A stretch of 64,000 nt of DNA from Sphingobacterium sp. UGAL515B_05 (GCF_033097525.1 NZ_CP109907.1:186001-250000), one strand, 5' to 3'. Shown: positions 26,820-36,397, counted from the stretch's first letter. Numbers and translations are program-made. The notes: generated by a model not told the origin, from the sequence alone.

Positions 26820-29084
26820 TTAGTTCCCCCAATTTCGATTTGCGCTATCCCCCATCACAAATTCCAATGTACCACCTTTCAGCACATCGGCATGGGTCAA
26901 CTGTGGAACGTTCAGCGGCTGCCCATTTAATTTCGCCGATTGAATGTATTTGTTTTTTGCAGATGCATTCTTGCCGATAATGACAAAAGACTTGCCATTA
27001 GGAAGCTGTATGCTCACTTTCTGAAAAAATGGAGATCCGATGCTGTAGGAAGTCAGCCCTGGTGTTACGGGATAGAAGCCCATTTGGGAAAAGACCACAA
27101 AAGCAGACATCCCGCCACCGTCTTCATCGCCAGGTACCCCCATTAGATCGTTTCGAAACCACTCACCGATCAGTTTATGGATCCGTTTCTGTGTCATCCA
27201 AGGTTGTCCGGCATAATTATAGAGATAAGGAATATGCAAAGCCGGCTCATTCGCCATGGAAAATTGTCCAACATTACCTGTATGATCGGGAAGCTGCGCA
27301 TAAAAATCAAATTTCGACCGCCCCAAAGGCTGCTGAAACATCTCATCGAGGTACTTGACAAACAATTCATTTCCCCCCATCAATTTGATCAGATCCGGAA
27401 TATTGTGCTGTACATCCCAGCGATAGATCCAGGCATTGTTTTCACCATAATACTCGCGTGCTCCCTGTCCGCCAGAAAACACATAATCAAAAGGCATGAT
27501 AAAATTTCCCTTGTCATCTTTGGGATGGAAAAATTTGGTCTGTTCGTTGAAAAGATTTCTATAATTGAAAGATTGCTTCATAAAGAGATCATAATCAGCC
27601 TGAATACCCAATTCTTGAGCAAGCTGTGCCAAACACCATAAGTCATAAGAAGTGCCCAAGGTTACAGCGACAGGTTGTCTCCGTTCAAAACCGTTTACTT
27701 CTGGTATCGTTTCTTTTTCACCTGGGTACAATGCTGGAATATAGCCTTTCTCCTTAAAAAATTCGTCTAATTTCCCCGCGGCTTTACCCGACCAAGGAGC
27801 CAGCGTCTTTTCTGTAATCGCACCTTTTGCTGCCAGATAGGCTTTCTTGATATCAAAATTACGCACGCCTTTGCGGTATGCATCCAACAAAGTTGCTACA
27901 CCATGGTTGGAATTCATCCTTCGACTATCACCGGTAATCTCAGGGAAAGTAGGCAGCCAAGGCTGCTCCATTTGTTCAGACATCCGGACAAAAGAATTGA
28001 GGATCAAGGATTCTGTGCCAGGCTCCAACAATACCCGTAATGGATGATGTGCACGGTAGGAGTCCCAGATCCAGTCATCGGTAAAAAAAGGTTTGCCCTC
28101 GTCCTGATGTACCTTACCATCGAACGCACTATAATAACGGCCATCCTCAGAAATATTGACTGGGCGTTCATAGGTGCGGTATAAGGAGGTATAAAACACA
28201 TGTTTATTAGACTCATTGTCGCCTTCCACAGCTATTTTACCTAAAGCGTCGTTCCATATTTTACGCCCTTTTTCAGCGAGCTTCTTTTGATCAAAGTCGC
28301 TGATTTCACGCTTTAAATTGGCTTTTGCCTGTGCGACATCGATAAATGAAACGCCATATTTCATGCGCAGGCTAGTCCCTGCCTGATTAAACTCCAATAC
28401 CATACAGGAATTCTTACCAACAGCTTCTGTTGCATTTTCCAGTTGTTGCCCCTGCAGTCGCTTTACCGCAACAGGCTTGGATTCGGGAATAGCATAAATA
28501 TACACGTGCGTACCATTACCAATATCCTGTGTACCCGAAAGTCCCTGTCCGTCCCATTGAAGTTTCCCTTCCTGTGAGTTGAACTGAAGGTATTTTGTCG
28601 AAGTTGTCGGAAACGTAAAGGTATACATCCCCGACTGATGCGACAGCGCATAGTCTACCTGAATATTCTCTTGATCCAATAGCACCGAATAGGCATACGG
28701 ATGTATTTCCTCCTGATCGTAACTATACAGTTGTACCGGTTTCAAACTGCCTGGCAATTTCACCATGGGACTAAGATTGAAAGCCGATTTTCCACGATGA
28801 CTGGTAACGATAAGCGGCAGACCAAACAGACGGTCTGACGTATAGTCTCCCCGCTCAGGATAAACGCGCAAAAGGCTGTTTGGCAAGTGAACCGTTGGAT
28901 AGGTTGGTACCAATAAATGGCTGATGTTTCCCATATAAGGATTGACATAATCAACATAATCTTTCGTCATTTTAGCTTGGGAAAAACCTTTTAGCATACT
29001 GACCGAAAGAAGAGAACAGCAACATAGTGTGCGTAACAATGTATTGGTTTTACGTTTGATATTCTTCGTTAGCATTTTAAACAA
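26820..29084 (-). CDS. GH92-family alpha-mannosidase
   Basis: A 754-residue secreted protein with a signal peptide in the first 36 residues. GH92 blocks are YVDYVNPYMGNISHLLVPTYP, FFTDDWIWDSYRAHHPL, GENNAWIYRWDVQHN (Glu near 548, the presumed acid), EPALHIPYLYNYAGQPW and GDEDGGGMSAFVVFSQMGFYP (near 651, the calcium/base region with two Asp). The family consists of calcium-dependent exo-acting inverting alpha-mannosidases used on N-glycans and yeast mannan. It is the last gene of the SusC operon, separated from GH43 by a stem-loop. Linkage preference is not determined. Confidence 0.94.
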   Translation of the reverse strand: MFKMLTKNIKRKTNTLLRTLCCCSLLSVSMLKGFSQAKMTKDYVDYVNPYMGNISHLLVPTYPTVHLPNSLLRVYPERGDYTSDRLFGLPLIVTSHRGKSAFNLSPMVKLPGSLKPVQLYSYDQEEIHPYAYSVLLDQENIQVDYALSHQSGMYTFTFPTTSTKYLQFNSQEGKLQWDGQGLSGTQDIGNGTHVYIYAIPESKPVAVKRLQGQQLENATEAVGKNSCMVLEFNQAGTSLRMKYGVSFIDVAQAKANLKREISDFDQKKLAEKGRKIWNDALGKIAVEGDNESNKHVFYTSLYRTYERPVNISEDGRYYSAFDGKVHQDEGKPFFTDDWIWDSYRAHHPLRVLLEPGTESLILNSFVRMSEQMEQPWLPTFPEITGDSRRMNSNHGVATLLDAYRKGVRNFDIKKAYLAAKGAITEKTLAPWSGKAAGKLDEFFKEKGYIPALYPGEKETIPEVNGFERRQPVAVTLGTSYDLWCLAQLAQELGIQADYDLFMKQSFNYRNLFNEQTKFFHPKDDKGNFIMPFDYVFSGGQGAREYYGENNAWIYRWDVQHNIPDLIKLMGGNELFVKYLDEMFQQPLGRSKFDFYAQLPDHTGNVGQFSMANEPALHIPYLYNYAGQPWMTQKRIHKLIGEWFRNDLMGVPGDEDGGGMSAFVVFSQMGFYPVTPGLTSYSIGSPFFQKVSIQLPNGKSFVIIGKNASAKNKYIQSAKLNGQPLNVPQLTHADVLKGGTLEFVMGDSANRNWGN

Positions 29085-29099
29085 TTAAGTGTTCGATGG

Positions 29100-29131
29100 T
29101 TTAAGGGCGAAACAGTTGTTCCGCCCTTAAA
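29100..29131 (-). other. intercistronic stem-loop between GH43 and GH92 genes
   Basis: Perfect 10-bp arms (TTTAAGGGCG / CGCCCTTAAA) enclose 12 nt that can partly pair further. In the coding (minus) direction no T-run follows, so it looks more like an mRNA stability or processing element than a full terminator. On the plus strand it is followed by eight T residues. Confidence 0.5.
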
Positions 29132-29172
29132 GTTAATTTTTTTTGGCAACATATCGTCTTCGTGCCCATCGA

Positions 29173-30153
29173 TTATTTGGGACCTGTCAATAAGCCCGTC
29201 TGCTTTACCTTCTTGATACTGCCGTCCTTATTGTACTCCAAGCGGTCTACGCAGATGGAACGAAGCCAATCGTTGAATTCGCCATTTTTTTGTGACAATT
29301 CACTGTTATGGTAAAAAGCGTACCATTTACCTTTAAACTTGACAATGGAGCCATGGTTTGTATAGCTATTCGTCGGATCCATATAGATGCCCATTGATTT
29401 CCATGGTCCCATTGGGTTATCACTTACCGCATAGCGCATGCGGTTATCTCCTTTTACTCCATCTTTCCAGTTCTCATCGTGGTTGTCAGAATAGGACAGA
29501 TAATATTTTCCATTATACTTGTGTACCCATGAAGCTTCGTGGAAATCTTCCAAACCTTCCATCTTTTGCAATTCACCATCAATCTCCATCATATTGTCTT
29601 TGAGCTTACCTGCTTTACAGACGCCACCGCCCCCCTGATAAAAATAGGCCTGTCCATTATCATCGATAAAGATATGCGGATCAATAAGTGCTTCGGCACC
29701 TTTTACATAACCCTGTACCACAAAATCTTTTGCTGGTGATTTACTCGTAGCTACACCAATTTTCCAGGTCTTATTCCACTCCGTACCACTTGGGTGTGGA
29801 AAATAAAAATAATAAGTACCATTTTTATAGACACAATCCGGAGCCCACATAAATCCACCTTCTTTTCTGCCCCAAGGGACTTGTGAGGCGCGCAATATTT
29901 CGCCATGATCGGTCCATGTTTTCATATCCGCCGTCGAAAACACATGATATTGATCCATCAGATCGCAACCTTGAGGCGGAGCAATATCATGTGAAGCGTA
30001 CACATACAGGCGGCCATCGGCCCATACCCGTGCCGAAGGGTCTGCGGTATACATATGTTTGATAAATGGGTTATCTTGCGCCTGCAAGTGTGTCGCAAAA
30101 AATAATGTCATGCCCAATAGGCATCTGGAACCTGCTTTAATAAATTGTTTCAT
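29173..30153 (-). CDS. GH43-family glycoside hydrolase (arabinofuranosidase/xylosidase-like)
   Basis: This 326-residue single-domain secreted enzyme has a signal peptide to about LQAQ (residue 26). The five-bladed propeller carries MYTADPSARVWADGRLYVYASHD with the catalytic base Asp38, a middle block ALIDPHIFIDDNGQAYFYQGG with the pKa-modulating Asp, and FHEASWVHKYNGKYYLSYS with the acid Glu near residue 205. GH43 enzymes usually act on alpha-L-arabinofuranosides, beta-xylosides or beta-galactofuranosides. The last would suit a glycan with furanosyl caps but is a guess. It lies after the DUF3823 gene with a small stem-loop between. Confidence 0.92.
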   Translation of the reverse strand: MKQFIKAGSRCLLGMTLFFATHLQAQDNPFIKHMYTADPSARVWADGRLYVYASHDIAPPQGCDLMDQYHVFSTADMKTWTDHGEILRASQVPWGRKEGGFMWAPDCVYKNGTYYFYFPHPSGTEWNKTWKIGVATSKSPAKDFVVQGYVKGAEALIDPHIFIDDNGQAYFYQGGGGVCKAGKLKDNMMEIDGELQKMEGLEDFHEASWVHKYNGKYYLSYSDNHDENWKDGVKGDNRMRYAVSDNPMGPWKSMGIYMDPTNSYTNHGSIVKFKGKWYAFYHNSELSQKNGEFNDWLRSICVDRLEYNKDGSIKKVKQTGLLTGPK

Positions 30154-30183
30154 CCGAATAATTATTTAGTATTGAGTAGTAGT

Positions 30184-30203
30184 AGCGGGCACCAAGTCCC
30201 GCT
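30184..30203 (-). other. intercistronic stem-loop between DUF3823 and GH43 genes
   Basis: AGCGGG and CCCGCT form a 6-bp GC-rich stem with an 8-nt loop in the 69-bp gap. No T-run follows in the coding direction. It may modulate readthrough from susCD into the enzyme genes. Confidence 0.35.
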
Positions 30204-30222
30204 TATTGTTTAGATTCTTTCC

Positions 30223-30954
30223 TTAAGGTACTTTAATAACCTCCACTTCCGAATAATTGAATTTTTCGTAGGTGTCGCGCACCTTTGCGCCCATACGTAC
30301 ATAATAGGTATACCCTGATTTCAATGGAATATCCTTGATCGTGTAGGTTTCCTTCCCTTCTCCGGTCTGCATATTGCCGATATTTTCCCAGTTTTGATTG
30401 ATCAATGCGCGATATTCATCCTTATAATACGCATCAATACGGTTACCAGCCCCACAGTATGGTGTCAGACTCAGGAATGGGCGAACCTCAATCACTTGCG
30501 GCAATCCACCCGTAATAGGTGCGGCAAGCGTACAGGAAATTTCCAGTTTATTTTCCGCTTTTAAGGTCCACTTCACATTTTTGATCTGTAGGTAGGGCGT
30601 CACCTCAAAGTTTTGCTCTGCATTAGCCCCCAGTTGGTAACCTTCGATTTTCTGCGCTGGCCAAAATGCACCACCATAGGGCTGGAGGGTATAGGTCGCC
30701 TGAAAGAGTTTTGTATGATTATACGATCCGTCCTGCTTGACGGCAATATCCTGCGGTGCGGGATTGTCGCTCCAACTGGTTTCTAGCAGACGGATGCTAA
30801 ATTCGCCCTGTCCGGTCAGGAAGGGTTTATTCGTTACCTTGTCTATGACCTGCCCTTTCATAGTCGCATTCGGACCATCGTAATTATCTGTTTTCGAACA
30901 GGCATTTAAAAATAACAAGCCTGTCAATGCTGTAAATAAATATATCGTTCTCAT
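30223..30954 (-). CDS. DUF3823 lipoprotein (SusD-partner surface protein)
   Basis: This 243-residue protein has a lipobox (GLLFLNAC). DNYDGPNATMKGQVIDKVTNKPF opens a beta-sandwich typical of DUF3823, with QDGSYNHTKLFQATYTLQPYGGAFWP in the middle and a second fibronectin-like half (about 130-243) ending SGYTYYVRMGAKV. Proteins of this family are commonly encoded directly after a SusD and are thought to be accessory surface glycan-binding lipoproteins. Here the ATG lies 10 nt after the SusD stop, which fits that role. No catalytic residues are apparent. Confidence 0.88.
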   Translation of the reverse strand: MRTIYLFTALTGLLFLNACSKTDNYDGPNATMKGQVIDKVTNKPFLTGQGEFSIRLLETSWSDNPAPQDIAVKQDGSYNHTKLFQATYTLQPYGGAFWPAQKIEGYQLGANAEQNFEVTPYLQIKNVKWTLKAENKLEISCTLAAPITGGLPQVIEVRPFLSLTPYCGAGNRIDAYYKDEYRALINQNWENIGNMQTGEGKETYTIKDIPLKSGYTYYVRMGAKVRDTYEKFNYSEVEVIKVP

Positions 30955-30964
30955 TTCCGCTCAA

Positions 30965-32938
30965 TTAGTAAATAGGGTTCTGTGGATATAGATTAGGGTT
31001 TTTGTTCAGTTCTCCACCCGGAATAGGTTCATAATACCATTTCTTTTCAAAGTTGAACGTCTTATTCCAAGGCTCTTTTTCGCGAATAAAAATAAAGGAG
31101 TTGATCCGTTCACCGCCCGGAGTATATTTCAGTTCATCCAATACAAGGTAAGGCATCAGCGAATTGGGCACAAAGTTATTGAGCTCCACATCTGCAATGC
31201 GCCATCTCCGCATATCCCACCAATGGTGATTTTCAAAGCAAAGTTCACGTTCGCGCTCCTCGCGTATAAACTGCAGATTTCCATCCAGGGGATAACCATA
31301 TTTACCGGAGAGGTTTGCCGAAGCAGCTGTATAGAGATAAGGCTTGGCACCAGCACGATTACGGATCTGCGCGATGTATTGGAATGCTTCCTGTTTAAGC
31401 GTTTCATCATTTTTGATCAGGCCGAGTTCATAAGCAGCTTCAGCCTTATTCAAAAGTATCTCCGCGAGCCTAAAGACCTTCCAGGGTTGTGTACTGTTAT
31501 ACAACTTCACATCCTTGGTAGACATTTTATAGTTAATGTATTTACGGATGTAAAATCCAGTTCGGGTGTTGTTGGCATGTCCATCTTTCCACATGCCATG
31601 CTCCCCTGTTATATTGATCTTCGTACCATTGTAGTCAAACAGGCTATTTTTGGGGCCAGCCAGGATTCGATTTGACTCGCTATTTATCGCCGCAGTACCC
31701 GCGCCCATCTGTGCATCAGCAGCCTTACCGGGAAAGGTTTTATAGAGTCCACGCTGAATATCGAAACTCCGTCTTTCGGCGCCTTCACGTAATTCCATCC
31801 CTGAGAAGTAAAATGTGGCCCGCTGACGAGGTTCCAAATCGGCATACAGCTGTTTACGGTCCGTGTAACGTACTGGTTTCCCTCCGGCATCAGTGATTGG
31901 AAGTTCACCGAATAACTCCACGACATTCAATACGGGATATGCCGCAGACTCATTGTCACTCGAAAAGGTCGGATTGGGTAAGTGGGTAGCGTCATAGCTG
32001 TGTTTGAGACGGTTGTTGTGCGGTGCGGTCAGACTATACTCCTTGATCAGAATATCCTCAGGACTGTCTAAGTCCAAAAACAAATTTACGTAGTTGAGTT
32101 CCTTATCCTGTGCATTTTTATTATACAGACTGTACGGTCCTGCCAGCACGGTTGTTGCAGCATCATAAGCCTGTTTGAAGAACCATTCTGCTTCTTCCTT
32201 TTTGATACCGACCAACTGCATGTCTGTTGCATCACCAGAGAGATTGCTGTACGAACTATATTTAGCAATACTACCGGCATACAACATGGCGCGGGAAAGT
32301 AGAGCTGCTGCCACATATTTGTTGGCGCGGCCGCGTTCGCTGCTTCCAGACATCATTGAAATAGCCACCTGCAAGTCTTCATTGATAAAATGATAAACCT
32401 CAGATTCTTTATTTCTGCTGACTAAGAGCTGTTCTTTATCAGCTGTTGGATCCTGCACGTCCTTTATAATAGGTACCCCACCGTAGCGTTTAACCAAAGC
32501 AAAATAATAGAAAGCACGCAGGAAATGGGCTTCCCCAAAGATCTGGTTGTACCCCTGCTCGGTGTAATTGGCTTTGTATTTAGGCAGGCCTGCAATCAGG
32601 GTATTGACATTCCGGATGCGATCATATGGCCAGTAACCAAAACCCTGTGCTCCAGCTACCCCCCAAAATTGTCCGGTCATCTCGCCGCTCATGGCCGCAA
32701 GTGTTTCCGAATTTTGCCAATAATTGTCCCATCTAAATCCTCTTTCAGGATGATATACAAAGTCTTCTATGGGCAGATAGCTGTACATTCCAGCGACATA
32801 TTTACGTGCTCCAGCCTCATTTCCAAAAAGCGCATCTTCACCCAATACCCCTAGTGGATCCAGATCCATTTTTTTACAGGATTGCATGCCCGAGCACAGA
32901 AAAAGGCCAATGATTGCTATAGCGATTGATTTTTTCAT
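30965..32938 (-). CDS. SusD-family lipoprotein (long, 657 residues)
   Basis: A SusD/RagB protein with lipobox CSGMQSC, opening MDLDPLGVLGEDALF, helical core EAHFLRAFYYFALVKRYGGVP (about 134-154), and the C-terminal ERERELCFENHHWWDMRRWRIADVEL followed by PGGELNKNPNLYPQNPIY. It is about 100 residues longer than most SusD proteins, the extra length lying in the middle surface loops. It sits 18 nt after SusC and 10 nt before the DUF3823 gene, as is usual for this sub-group. It is expected to bind the complex glycan that the GH92, GH43 and associated enzymes degrade. Confidence 0.94.
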   Translation of the reverse strand: MKKSIAIAIIGLFLCSGMQSCKKMDLDPLGVLGEDALFGNEAGARKYVAGMYSYLPIEDFVYHPERGFRWDNYWQNSETLAAMSGEMTGQFWGVAGAQGFGYWPYDRIRNVNTLIAGLPKYKANYTEQGYNQIFGEAHFLRAFYYFALVKRYGGVPIIKDVQDPTADKEQLLVSRNKESEVYHFINEDLQVAISMMSGSSERGRANKYVAAALLSRAMLYAGSIAKYSSYSNLSGDATDMQLVGIKKEEAEWFFKQAYDAATTVLAGPYSLYNKNAQDKELNYVNLFLDLDSPEDILIKEYSLTAPHNNRLKHSYDATHLPNPTFSSDNESAAYPVLNVVELFGELPITDAGGKPVRYTDRKQLYADLEPRQRATFYFSGMELREGAERRSFDIQRGLYKTFPGKAADAQMGAGTAAINSESNRILAGPKNSLFDYNGTKINITGEHGMWKDGHANNTRTGFYIRKYINYKMSTKDVKLYNSTQPWKVFRLAEILLNKAEAAYELGLIKNDETLKQEAFQYIAQIRNRAGAKPYLYTAASANLSGKYGYPLDGNLQFIREERERELCFENHHWWDMRRWRIADVELNNFVPNSLMPYLVLDELKYTPGGERINSFIFIREKEPWNKTFNFEKKWYYEPIPGGELNKNPNLYPQNPIY

Positions 32939-32956
32939 GTTTTGTTCGTTTTGAGA

Positions 32957-35900
32957 TTAAAATTTAATGGATGCTCCAATGTTGTAGGTTTTATTGATGG
33001 GATATTTGTACACATCAATATCACCCGATGAAGAACCTCCGGCAGATCCTGGGTGCTCGGGATCGGTATATTTGAGACCTGTCCATGTCAACAGGTTATA
33101 AGCACTCGCATAGATCCTGAGATTCTTTATTTTTAGTGTCTTCAACCATTGTTGCGGGAGAGAATACCCCAGTTCTAAGGTTTTCAGACGCAGATAGGAG
33201 GCATTTTGAACTGCCCGGGTTCCTTCGGCCATGGCAGAGCCCGTAGAAGGATAATATCCAGCAAGCCATTGGGTACTTGGGTTAAATAGATCGGCACCGG
33301 CATCAACTGGTCTCCAGCGATCCAAAAACTGCGTCAAAGCACCGCCGTCAAACTGCAATGGCCCTGCCAGTACCTCACTATACTGTACATACACTTTTGC
33401 TGCACCCTGAAAATTCATCGTCAGATCCAGACCGCGCCACGATCCTCCTAAGGTAAAACCATAGTTGATCAAAGGCATATTATACGTTGCAATAGGATGA
33501 TTGTCGGCATCGTTGATCACTCCATCGCCATTCCAGTCCTGATAGTAATAATCACCAGGCAATGTACCGCTACTTACCAATGTTGGGTGGTTATAAATCT
33601 GCTCATACGATCCAAACTGTCCGGCATATTCCTTGCCCCACCAGATATCCTTATTACGATTAGAGTAGCGGTTACGCCAGTTGTCGTACGAATTACCTGC
33701 TTTTGATTCTACGCGGTTTACAAATTGACTTTTCGTAGAAGAGACCTGCGCATTAATATAATAATTGAAATCATTGATCTTATTGCGATGTGTCAAAGAG
33801 AGCTCATAACCGAAGGTGCGATCGCTTTCCAGATTTTCCTGCGGTAGGTTGGCACCAACAGTACCGGGGATCAAGTCAAGGCTTGTCGCTAGAAGGCCTG
33901 AGCGATTACGGTTAAAATAATCAAAAGTCAAGCCCAGCTTGCCGTTCCATAGATCCATATCCAAACCCACGTCAGCAGTTTTGGACGTATACCAGGTGAG
34001 ATTAGGGTTGGGAATTGCTGTCGGCAGGGCCCCATTCACGAGGTTTCCACCAAAGATCCATCCCGTTTCATTGGGTTCCAGTGCATAACCAACGATGGTT
34101 GAAGGGTAATTACCTGCCGAACGGTCATCCCCAAGCTTACCATAGGATGCCCTTATTTTTAAGTTATTGATAAAACTGTAGTTGTTTTTAATAAACCCTT
34201 CTTCGCTGATACGCCAGCCCACCGAGGCCGCCGGGAAAAATCCCCAGCGTGATTCTTTTGGAAATTTAGAGGAGCCATCATAACGAAAACTAAATTCGGC
34301 GATGTATTTACCCAAATAATCGTAATTGAACTTACCGACCAAACCTCGCGCTGTACGTTCGCCAATACCTTCCATATTTGCCAATTGGTTCTTGTCCTCA
34401 CCAGCAAATAGATATTCCGAATTGACCATGATCTCCCGTTGTGCATAGAAGCTATCCCATTTGTTATATTCTTCGACGAAAAGCAACAAACCGGAGACCT
34501 GGTGTTTTTCGGCAAAACGACGGTTATAATTCAACGAGAACTGCATCAGGGAATGCGTATCCGGATAGGAACTCCGCCTCACGGTCGTAGGGGCATTTTT
34601 CTCATGTGCATTATACTTTTCAGGGGTTATAATCTGGCCGTTACCATCATAGACAGGTGGTGTATAGCTATATAAAAAATAGGACTTTTTGAAATCCGTA
34701 TTGTCACTGTACTTGAAGTCATAATTATAGGTTGCCTTCGCATTTAATCCTTCCACAAAGGGCACTTTATAGTCTAAAGCGATAATACCGTTGAATTGCT
34801 TACGCAAAAATTTACGATAGCCCGTCTGTTTGGAATCCGTTACCACGACCGGATTTTCGTTATCGATCATCTCGAAATTCGGATAAAGGGGATTGTCGTT
34901 GACATAGATCGGAACAATAGGTCTTTGTCTCCAGGCCTGTTTGTAGACGGCCCAGATATCCGTACGTGGTTGGTTGGTCTCATCGGCATACCCGCCCACA
35001 TCCAAAGACGCTTTCAGACGATCTGTGATCTGCGCATCGATGTTGGAGCGAAAATTCCAGCGATTATAGTTGAGGCTCTTGCTTTTGTAAGCGCCCATCT
35101 GATCCATATGGCCCAGGTTGAAGAAATAATTAACTTTCTTGCCGCCACCGTTGATGGAAAGATTGTGCTGGTATTGCGGCGATACTTTGTCGAATGCTGC
35201 ATCCACATAATTGGATGTCTTTTTTGTGCCGTTCTGATACGCTTCAAAATCTGCCGGCCCAAAAATATGAGGCATCTTCGCCGGATAATTGCTATTAAAA
35301 TGGCGACCTATCTGTTCGTTTTTAAGCTGCATATAGGCAAGGGCATCCACCGTATTGGGAACATAAAGAAACTTTTGCCAGGCACGATTATAGGAATAGT
35401 TTATTTCAAAGTTTCCATCTTCGTTACTTCCCCGGCGTGTGGTCACCAAAAGAACACCATTCGCCGAGCGCACACCGTAAACAGCTGCTGAAGCATCCTT
35501 TAATACGGATACACTTTCGATTTCATTGGCATCCATGCGTGACAGATAATCTTTATCACGGGGGATCCCGTCGACCACAATCAGGGGCTCACCCATTCCG
35601 CGGATGTCGATATTTGATTCAAACGATCCCGGTTGGCTCGACTGTTGGCTGATACGCACACCGGGCATCTTACCGGCTAACATATTGACCACATTTTCAT
35701 TTTTTGTTACCGTGATTTCTTTATTGTTCACCGATGATATCGCCCCTGTTAACGAAGCCTTTTTCTGCGTGCCATACCCCACAACCACGACCTCTTCCAA
35801 GCTTGTATTATCTTCGTTGAGCAACACATCCATGAGGCGTTGTTGCCCAACGATCATTTCAGTCTTGCGGTAACCGACGTAAGTGATCACGAGTTTGTCT

Positions 35901-36154
35901 CCCGGCGATGCGTTAATTTTGAAGCGTCCCTGACCATCAGACGATGTTGTCTGCCCGGTGCGGAGGTCTGTAATGGAAGCCCCAGCGATCGGCTTATCAT
36001 TTAAAGTCTGCACCTTACCTTCGATCTGCTGTTGCTGCGCGATGGTTGCCATTGGAGACAATAGCAGCAGCGAGGACAATGCCCACTGCCAAGGGTAACT
36101 ACGGAGCTTGTTCCACGGCAGTGGCCTTTCATTAAAAATGAAGTTTGTTTTCAT
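32957..36154 (-). CDS. SusC-family TonB-dependent transporter (no STN)
   Basis: A 1065-residue outer-membrane importer. A long N-terminal region with the signal helix (to about ATIAQ, residue 39) is followed directly by the carboxypeptidase-regulatory-like domain (IEGKVQTLNDKPIAGASI), then EEVVVVGYGTQKKASLTGAIS, the plug with DIRGMGEPLIVVDGIP, and the barrel ending in GASIKF. There is no STN domain, so it cannot signal to a FecR protein in the usual way. The only regulator next to it is the SARP-type membrane protein at 36414. Its 259-bp upstream region contains heptamer direct repeats and palindromes. SusD follows after 18 nt. Confidence 0.95.
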   Translation of the reverse strand: MKTNFIFNERPLPWNKLRSYPWQWALSSLLLLSPMATIAQQQQIEGKVQTLNDKPIAGASITDLRTGQTTSSDGQGRFKINASPGDKLVITYVGYRKTEMIVGQQRLMDVLLNEDNTSLEEVVVVGYGTQKKASLTGAISSVNNKEITVTKNENVVNMLAGKMPGVRISQQSSQPGSFESNIDIRGMGEPLIVVDGIPRDKDYLSRMDANEIESVSVLKDASAAVYGVRSANGVLLVTTRRGSNEDGNFEINYSYNRAWQKFLYVPNTVDALAYMQLKNEQIGRHFNSNYPAKMPHIFGPADFEAYQNGTKKTSNYVDAAFDKVSPQYQHNLSINGGGKKVNYFFNLGHMDQMGAYKSKSLNYNRWNFRSNIDAQITDRLKASLDVGGYADETNQPRTDIWAVYKQAWRQRPIVPIYVNDNPLYPNFEMIDNENPVVVTDSKQTGYRKFLRKQFNGIIALDYKVPFVEGLNAKATYNYDFKYSDNTDFKKSYFLYSYTPPVYDGNGQIITPEKYNAHEKNAPTTVRRSSYPDTHSLMQFSLNYNRRFAEKHQVSGLLLFVEEYNKWDSFYAQREIMVNSEYLFAGEDKNQLANMEGIGERTARGLVGKFNYDYLGKYIAEFSFRYDGSSKFPKESRWGFFPAASVGWRISEEGFIKNNYSFINNLKIRASYGKLGDDRSAGNYPSTIVGYALEPNETGWIFGGNLVNGALPTAIPNPNLTWYTSKTADVGLDMDLWNGKLGLTFDYFNRNRSGLLATSLDLIPGTVGANLPQENLESDRTFGYELSLTHRNKINDFNYYINAQVSSTKSQFVNRVESKAGNSYDNWRNRYSNRNKDIWWGKEYAGQFGSYEQIYNHPTLVSSGTLPGDYYYQDWNGDGVINDADNHPIATYNMPLINYGFTLGGSWRGLDLTMNFQGAAKVYVQYSEVLAGPLQFDGGALTQFLDRWRPVDAGADLFNPSTQWLAGYYPSTGSAMAEGTRAVQNASYLRLKTLELGYSLPQQWLKTLKIKNLRIYASAYNLLTWTGLKYTDPEHPGSAGGSSSGDIDVYKYPINKTYNIGASIKF

Positions 36155-36207
36155 GTATTGTTTTAAATTGGTTATTGAATTATGTATTAGGTTTATGTAT
36201 TTAGGGA

Positions 36208-36253
36208 GGACCTGTTTGCTACAAACAGTCCATTACCGCTATTCCCTAGGGAA
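36208..36253. promoter_or_regulatory. two palindromic elements in the susC leader region
   Basis: An interrupted inverted repeat at 36208-36231 pairs GGAC/GTCC and TGTTTG/CAAACA around a 3-nt centre with one bulged base. TTCCCTAGGGAA at 36242-36253 is a perfect 12-bp palindrome. Both lie 54-100 nt upstream of the SusC start and downstream of the heptamer array. They may be operators or leader RNA structures. Confidence 0.4.
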
Positions 36254-36334
36254 GAGCTGAAGATAATTTTTCGCTTTCATTTGATTGGTTATTAAGTATG
36301 AAAACGAATATATTGGCGAGGGGTATAATAGAAC

Positions 36335-36397
36335 ATTAACAGAAGATTAACAGGTATTCAAAAACACTATTAACAACTGTATATCAACACATTAAAA
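36335..36397 (-). promoter_or_regulatory. array of TGTTAAT heptamers upstream of susC
   Basis: On the minus (coding) strand TGTTAAT occurs at 36375-36369, 36352-36346 and 36341-36335, with TTTTAAT at 36397-36391. Offsets are 22, 23 and 11 bp, so all copies face nearly the same side of the helix, and the two proximal copies are separated by 4 nt. A TATTATA sequence lies a few nt downstream of the last copy and could serve as a -10/-7 element. The array sits between the SARP-type regulator gene and its presumed target susC. Confidence 0.55.

Noticed and set aside
34796-35491. 231-residue plus-strand frame inside the SusC gene
   Set aside because: It is fully antisense to an intact SusC coding region with clear homology features; its residues show no recognisable domain.
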